Of a stretch of DNA of 64,000 bases, positions 60,800 to 64,000 are shown piece by piece. Origin of the DNA: Herbaspirillum seropedicae (GTDB lineage: Bacteria; Pseudomonadota; Gammaproteobacteria; Burkholderiales; Burkholderiaceae_D); the NCBI RefSeq assembly GCF_001040945.1, contig NZ_CP011930.1, forward strand, positions 558,001 through 622,000, in the 5' to 3' direction. Each line of letters opens with the position of its first letter. Within the stretch, counting starts at the first letter, position 1. The notes beneath the pieces are model-generated. The model was given only the letters and a program-made list of their open reading frames with translations, ran no database searches and was not told where the DNA came from. The position numbers were made by a program, and so were the translations under genes.

Positions 60800-61246
60800 T
60801 CATTTCACTTTCCTGACCAGCGTCCGGGCCGGATTCAGGTGGCTTCCATCCCTGGATATAGGCGCCATATAGGCCACGGGCTTTCCGGTGTCCGTATCGA
60901 TGAGCACCGAGTGTTTCTCACCGCGCTTGAACAAGTGCGCCTCGCCCCATTGCCTCAGCGCCACGACCAGTGGAAACAGGCCGAGGCCGGTTTCGGTCAG
61001 TACATATTCCTGATACGAAGTCCCGTCCGATGCCGCTTGCATTTCCAGAATGTTGGCATCCACGAGCTTGCGCAAGCGATCTGCCAGGATATTCTTCGAC
61101 ACCGACAAGTTACGCTGAAAGTCACCGAACCTGCGTATCCCATCAAATGCATCCCGCACGATCAGCAGCGCCCATCGGTCTCCCACCACGTCCACGCTAC
61201 GTGCGACGGGGCAATGTTCTTCGTGGTGATCCGCATGACTTGACAT
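60800..61246 (-). CDS. HxlR-family transcriptional regulator
   Basis: MarR-like winged-helix regulator of 148 residues. ATG 61246 has AGGAAG upstream; upstream in-frame ATGs lack one. The HxlR core CPVARSVDVVGDRWALLIVRDAFDGIRRFGDFQRNL is standard, with the conserved Cys near residue 12 that often acts as a redox or thiol sensor. It is divergent from an MFS permease; dyads in the intergenic region (61284-61293 and 61313-61333) may be its operator. Confidence 0.9.
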   Translation of the reverse strand: MSSHADHHEEHCPVARSVDVVGDRWALLIVRDAFDGIRRFGDFQRNLSVSKNILADRLRKLVDANILEMQAASDGTSYQEYVLTETGLGLFPLVVALRQWGEAHLFKRGEKHSVLIDTDTGKPVAYMAPISRDGSHLNPARTLVRKVK

Positions 61247-61312
61247 GGCTCTTCCTGGCTCGTGTGGATGGCAAAGTGGTTGCATTTTAAAATCGTGTGG
61301 CATAGCATTCAA

Positions 61313-61333
61313 CTGGTTTCAAATCAGAACCAG
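61313..61333. promoter_or_regulatory. Candidate HxlR operator
   Basis: CTGGTT (61313-61318) and AACCAG (61328-61333) form a 6-bp dyad with 9-bp spacer between the HxlR gene and the MFS start. A nearby palindrome ATTTTAAAAT (61284-61293) may be part of the promoter. Confidence 0.4.
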
Positions 61334-61342
61334 ATTGATGGC

Positions 61343-62521
61343 ATGGCGACTTCTTCCCCTCCCTTATCCCAAGGCTTGCTTCTCCTGTTCGCGATTGCAA
61401 GCGGCTTGAGCGTGGCCAACGTTTATTACGCGCAGCCTTTGCTGGATGCGCTGTCTGACGATTTCAAGATCAGCCAGGCGGCAGTGGGCGGTGTCGTTAC
61501 CGCCACCCAGCTTGGCTGTGCACTTGCCTTGCTTCTGCTGGTGCCGCTGGGCGACAAGGTCCCGCGCAAGATGCTGATGGGCATTCAATTGCTTGCCCTG
61601 GTGTGTGCGCTAGTGACAGTGGGACTGGCGCGTTCTTCCTATGTGCTTTTGGCGGGCATGCTGGCGGTCGGCCTGTTGGGCACGGCCATGACGCAAGGGC
61701 TCATCGCCTATGCGGCAAGCGCCGCAGGAGAGGATGAACGTGGACGTGTGGTGGGTGCGGCGCAAAGCGGCGTGTTCATCGGTTTGCTCCTGTCGCGCGT
61801 GTTCTCGGGCGCCGTCAGCGATGTCACGGGGTGGCGGGGCGTCTATCTCTGTGCAGCGATCATGATGCTGTGCCTGGCTTGGCCATTGTGGAAGCGCCTG
61901 CCGGCGATACCGGTACAAGCGGACGGATTGAGGTATCTGACACTCATCAAGTCGATGTGGTGCTTGCTGCGTGATGATAAAGTGCTGCAGGTGCGTGGCG
62001 TGCTGGCAATGCTGATGTTCGCCGCCTTCAATGTTTTCTGGAGTGCGCTGGTCCTGCCGCTGAGCGCAAGCCCCTACCATTTCTCGCACACCGTGATCGG
62101 CGCCTTCGGACTGGTGGGTGTCATTGGGGCGCTGGCGGCATCGAAGGCCGGGAGATGGTCAGACCAGGGACATGCGCAACGCACCAGTGCGGTTTCATTA
62201 GCGGTGCTGCTGCTGGCATGGTGGCCGCTTTCACTGATGGAGTCTTCCTTGTGGGCATTGGTGGCGGGGATCATCCTGCTCGACCTGGGCGGTCAGGCTT
62301 TGCATGTGACGAACCAGAGCTTGATCTTTCGGAGCAGCCCGCAAGCGCATAGCCGGCTGGTGGGCGTCTATATGTTGTTTTACGCGGTAGGCAGTGGCCT
62401 GGGCGCCATTTCCACCACGGCGATCTATGCGGCCAGAGGATGGCAGGGCGTGTGTTTTCTCGGCGCCGCCGTGAGCTTCATCGCGTTGCTGTTCTGGCTG
62501 ATGGCCAGGCGCGGCGATTGA
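61343..62521 (+). CDS. MFS transporter (DHA1-like)
   Basis: Twelve-helix transporter of 392 residues. ATG 61343 (MATSSPPLSQ) is chosen as start. Helix-1 segment SGLSVANVYYAQPLLDALSDDFKI and the A-motif-like LGDKVPRKMLMG between helices 2 and 3 place it in the YgaY/YfcJ-like MFS group of exporters. It is divergent from an HxlR gene, which should regulate it. A methyltransferase gene follows 36 bp downstream. Confidence 0.88.
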   Translation: MATSSPPLSQGLLLLFAIASGLSVANVYYAQPLLDALSDDFKISQAAVGGVVTATQLGCALALLLLVPLGDKVPRKMLMGIQLLALVCALVTVGLARSSYVLLAGMLAVGLLGTAMTQGLIAYAASAAGEDERGRVVGAAQSGVFIGLLLSRVFSGAVSDVTGWRGVYLCAAIMMLCLAWPLWKRLPAIPVQADGLRYLTLIKSMWCLLRDDKVLQVRGVLAMLMFAAFNVFWSALVLPLSASPYHFSHTVIGAFGLVGVIGALAASKAGRWSDQGHAQRTSAVSLAVLLLAWWPLSLMESSLWALVAGIILLDLGGQALHVTNQSLIFRSSPQAHSRLVGVYMLFYAVGSGLGAISTTAIYAARGWQGVCFLGAAVSFIALLFWLMARRGD

Positions 62522-62557
62522 ATAGCCAGATAATTCGGAGAAGAAGGAGCACCCGCA

Positions 62558-63130
62558 ATGGACAACGCAAAGGCCTGGGAGGCGGCTGCCGCTGGATTTG
62601 CAGCAGCCCGCTCCAATATCGGCAGCGAGATCGTGAGACAGTGGGCTAGCGGATTTGGGACAGGCAGCGAGGTAGTGGATATGGGTTGCGGATCAGGTGT
62701 GCCGATTTCCCAGGTATTAATCGATGCCGGTTTGACGGTCTTTGGGATCGATGCCTCTCCAACACTGCTGGCGATGTTCGCCGATCGCTTCCCGCAAGCG
62801 CGTGCGGTTTGTGAAACGATACAGGAGAGCACGCTTTTTGGCAGGAAGTTTGACGGTGCAGTGGCGGTGGGACTTCTTTTCCTCCTTTCCGAGAGTGATC
62901 AACGAGGGATGATTGACAAGGTAGCGCAAGCTCTTCGACCAGGTGGGCGCTTCCTGTTTAGTGCGCCGGCTATCCGATGTGAATGGAGAGATATCCAGAC
63001 AGGGCAGCTATCGCTGTCTCTGGGGGAGGCGGAGTACAGGCGACTGTTGAATGCAGCGGGTATGCATCTTGGGAATGGGTATGTGGATGAGGGCGGTAAC
63101 CATTATTTTGATGCTGTGTTGACTACTTGA
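62558..63130 (+). CDS. Class I SAM-dependent methyltransferase
   Basis: Methyltransferase of 190 residues with the SAM-binding motif VVDMGCGSGVPISQ (about residues 39-52), the acidic GIDASPTLL and the FDGAVAVGLLFLLS strand. AAGGAG precedes ATG 62558 by eight bases. Small-molecule methyltransferases of this size often inactivate toxic compounds and pair with exporters, as with the MFS gene here. The GC content appears lower than in the rest of the window. Substrate unknown. Confidence 0.88.
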   Translation: MDNAKAWEAAAAGFAAARSNIGSEIVRQWASGFGTGSEVVDMGCGSGVPISQVLIDAGLTVFGIDASPTLLAMFADRFPQARAVCETIQESTLFGRKFDGAVAVGLLFLLSESDQRGMIDKVAQALRPGGRFLFSAPAIRCEWRDIQTGQLSLSLGEAEYRRLLNAAGMHLGNGYVDEGGNHYFDAVLTT

Positions 63131-63505
63131 TTGAAAAAATCAGTTGAGTGATCTTTGAATTTTCGGTCAGAAGTGGTCAATCCTAATGATCAAGAATTTG
63201 ATCATCTCTCTGAAATAAGAAAATTAAAATGGTGTGAAAATCGGCTATTGTGGCGCGCTTCAAAAGAATCGCTTTGACTCTTGTTTGTGGAATGGTTTTT
63301 CAATCTCAGACGAAGTGGCGGAGAGAAGGATGTCCGATGCTATCGCAGGCGCTGCACAACGGTTGAAGGGCGCCTGCCAATAACGCGCATTCAAAATATC
63401 GAAAAAGAGGCTCTGAGAGTTCGGGCTCCTGCTCCTGTCAGTATGTAAATGTCTGCTACGCGTTCGATGGCGATGTTCGATAGAAACGGCCCTTCTTCCG
63501 GCCCC
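63131..63505. other. AT-richer intergenic region, no gene seen
   Basis: About 375 bp between the methyltransferase and the convergent HxlR gene. Lower GC than elsewhere. I found no ribosome site, tRNA-like cloverleaf or repeat related to the other elements. Confidence 0.4.
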
Positions 63506-63904
63506 TTAGGTAGTTTCGGACTTTGTATCAAAGTGTGCGCGTGCTGCTGATATGGCCAGCTTATTTGCGTCAGCCCACTTGACCAGCGACATGACTGGTC
63601 CCCACAGTGTCATTCCTAGCGCAGTGAGTTCGTAATCTACTCGCGGCGGAATCGTTGGATATATCGTTCGGGTAATCAGCCCGTCGCGTTCCAGACCTCG
63701 CAGGGTCAGCGTCAGCATACGTTGTGAAATGCCGTCTATTTCCCGCTTCAACTCATTGAACCGCCTAGTTCCATTTGCCAGCGTGGCGATGATATAAAGG
63801 CTCCACTTGTCGCCGACGCGATCGAGGATCTCCCGGGTGACGCGGCAGCCTTCTGACTCAGGGGACGGCATGTCTTTGGGTAGCTCAATGTGACTTGGTG
63901 ACAT
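63506..63904 (-). CDS. HxlR-family transcriptional regulator
   Basis: HxlR protein of 132 residues. ATG 63904 has AGGAGG seven bases upstream. The core CRVTREILDRVGDKWSLYIIATLANGTRRFNELKREIDGISQRMLTLTLRGLERDGLI carries the usual conserved Cys and winged HTH. Its target gene must lie beyond the window edge, transcribed divergently. An 8-bp dyad lies 30 bp upstream of the start. Confidence 0.9.
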   Translation of the reverse strand: MSPSHIELPKDMPSPESEGCRVTREILDRVGDKWSLYIIATLANGTRRFNELKREIDGISQRMLTLTLRGLERDGLITRTIYPTIPPRVDYELTALGMTLWGPVMSLVKWADANKLAISAARAHFDTKSETT

Positions 63905-63934
63905 ACATGTGCCTCCTTGTGAATTAACGAAGAG

Positions 63935-63958
63935 AACCATACCATCCTCAGTATGGTT
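63935..63958. promoter_or_regulatory. Candidate HxlR operator at the window end
   Basis: AACCATAC (63935-63942) and GTATGGTT (63951-63958) form a perfect 8-bp dyad with an 8-bp spacer. It lies in the likely divergent promoter of this HxlR gene. Confidence 0.55.
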
Positions 63959-64000
63959 TAGTAATTCAGATTATTTAAATTACTTAGTTCTTACTTTATA

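Overview
The window reads as a chromosomal segment of a high-GC betaproteobacterium, most likely Oxalobacteraceae and probably Herbaspirillum or a close relative. This is inferred from protein style, codon use and gene content (Aer-type and four-helix-bundle chemoreceptors, TRAP and NitT/TauT-type transport, many LysR, IclR and HxlR regulators), not from any database search. I saw no rRNA, tRNA, CRISPR array, prophage or intact insertion sequence. About sixty protein genes cover most of the 64 kb; the long antisense reading frames are GC-driven shadows.

Layout. 0-2.4 kb: the 3' part of an SDR dehydrogenase, a TRAP solute-binding protein and a TRIC/UPF0126 channel. 2.5-8.9 kb: a small hypothetical, an Aer-like receptor behind a structured leader, a lipoprotein, a MazG-like pyrophosphohydrolase, a two-domain methyltransferase and a membrane GGDEF protein with a broken active site but an intact I-site. 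9-16.7 kb: DUF2325, a WYL regulator, a VOC protein, a bile-acid-symporter-like transporter with a divergent LysR gene, a FapA/DUF342 protein and a CDF metal exporter. 16.8-19.3 kb: a large protein of unknown function and mntP behind a yybP-ykoY manganese riboswitch. 19.3-25.1 kb: LysR, 2-hydroxyacid dehydrogenase, MFS sugar-acid-type permease and ilvD. 25.2-34.5 kb: an AI-2E permease with a long C-terminal domain, a TonB-dependent receptor, VOC, LysR, a DHA2 exporter and a chemoreceptor. 34.6-37.7 kb: an ABC importer pair (ATPase plus a fused double permease) without a binding protein.

38-44.4 kb is a catabolic island: MFS permease, DUF2783, FAD monooxygenase and MBL hydrolase on the minus strand, facing two overlapping IclR genes. 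44.5-49.2 kb carries a hybrid histidine kinase and a GGDEF-EAL protein. 49.2-57.5 kb is a stress island: Mn catalase, two ferritin-like DUF892 proteins, a KGG protein, a ZIP transporter, several very small hydrophilic proteins and a zinc alcohol dehydrogenase. 57.7-59.8 kb is a MesX-MesD pair for folate-independent methionine synthesis, preceded by a strong hairpin. 59.9-64 kb has MgtC, a divergent HxlR/MFS pair with a methyltransferase, and a second HxlR gene, in visibly more AT-rich DNA.

The most unusual object is a 268-bp element at 54148-54415. It has perfect 28-bp terminal inverted repeats (counting the flanking TA), two long internal perfect stems and a TA target duplication. It sits exactly in the stop codon of a small stress-island gene, and a short relative of its end lies at 37865-37902. 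Other points of interest are the leader structures of mesX, aer and the VOC gene, a pair of consensus DnaA boxes, and the GGDEF protein that looks like a c-di-GMP receptor rather than a synthase.
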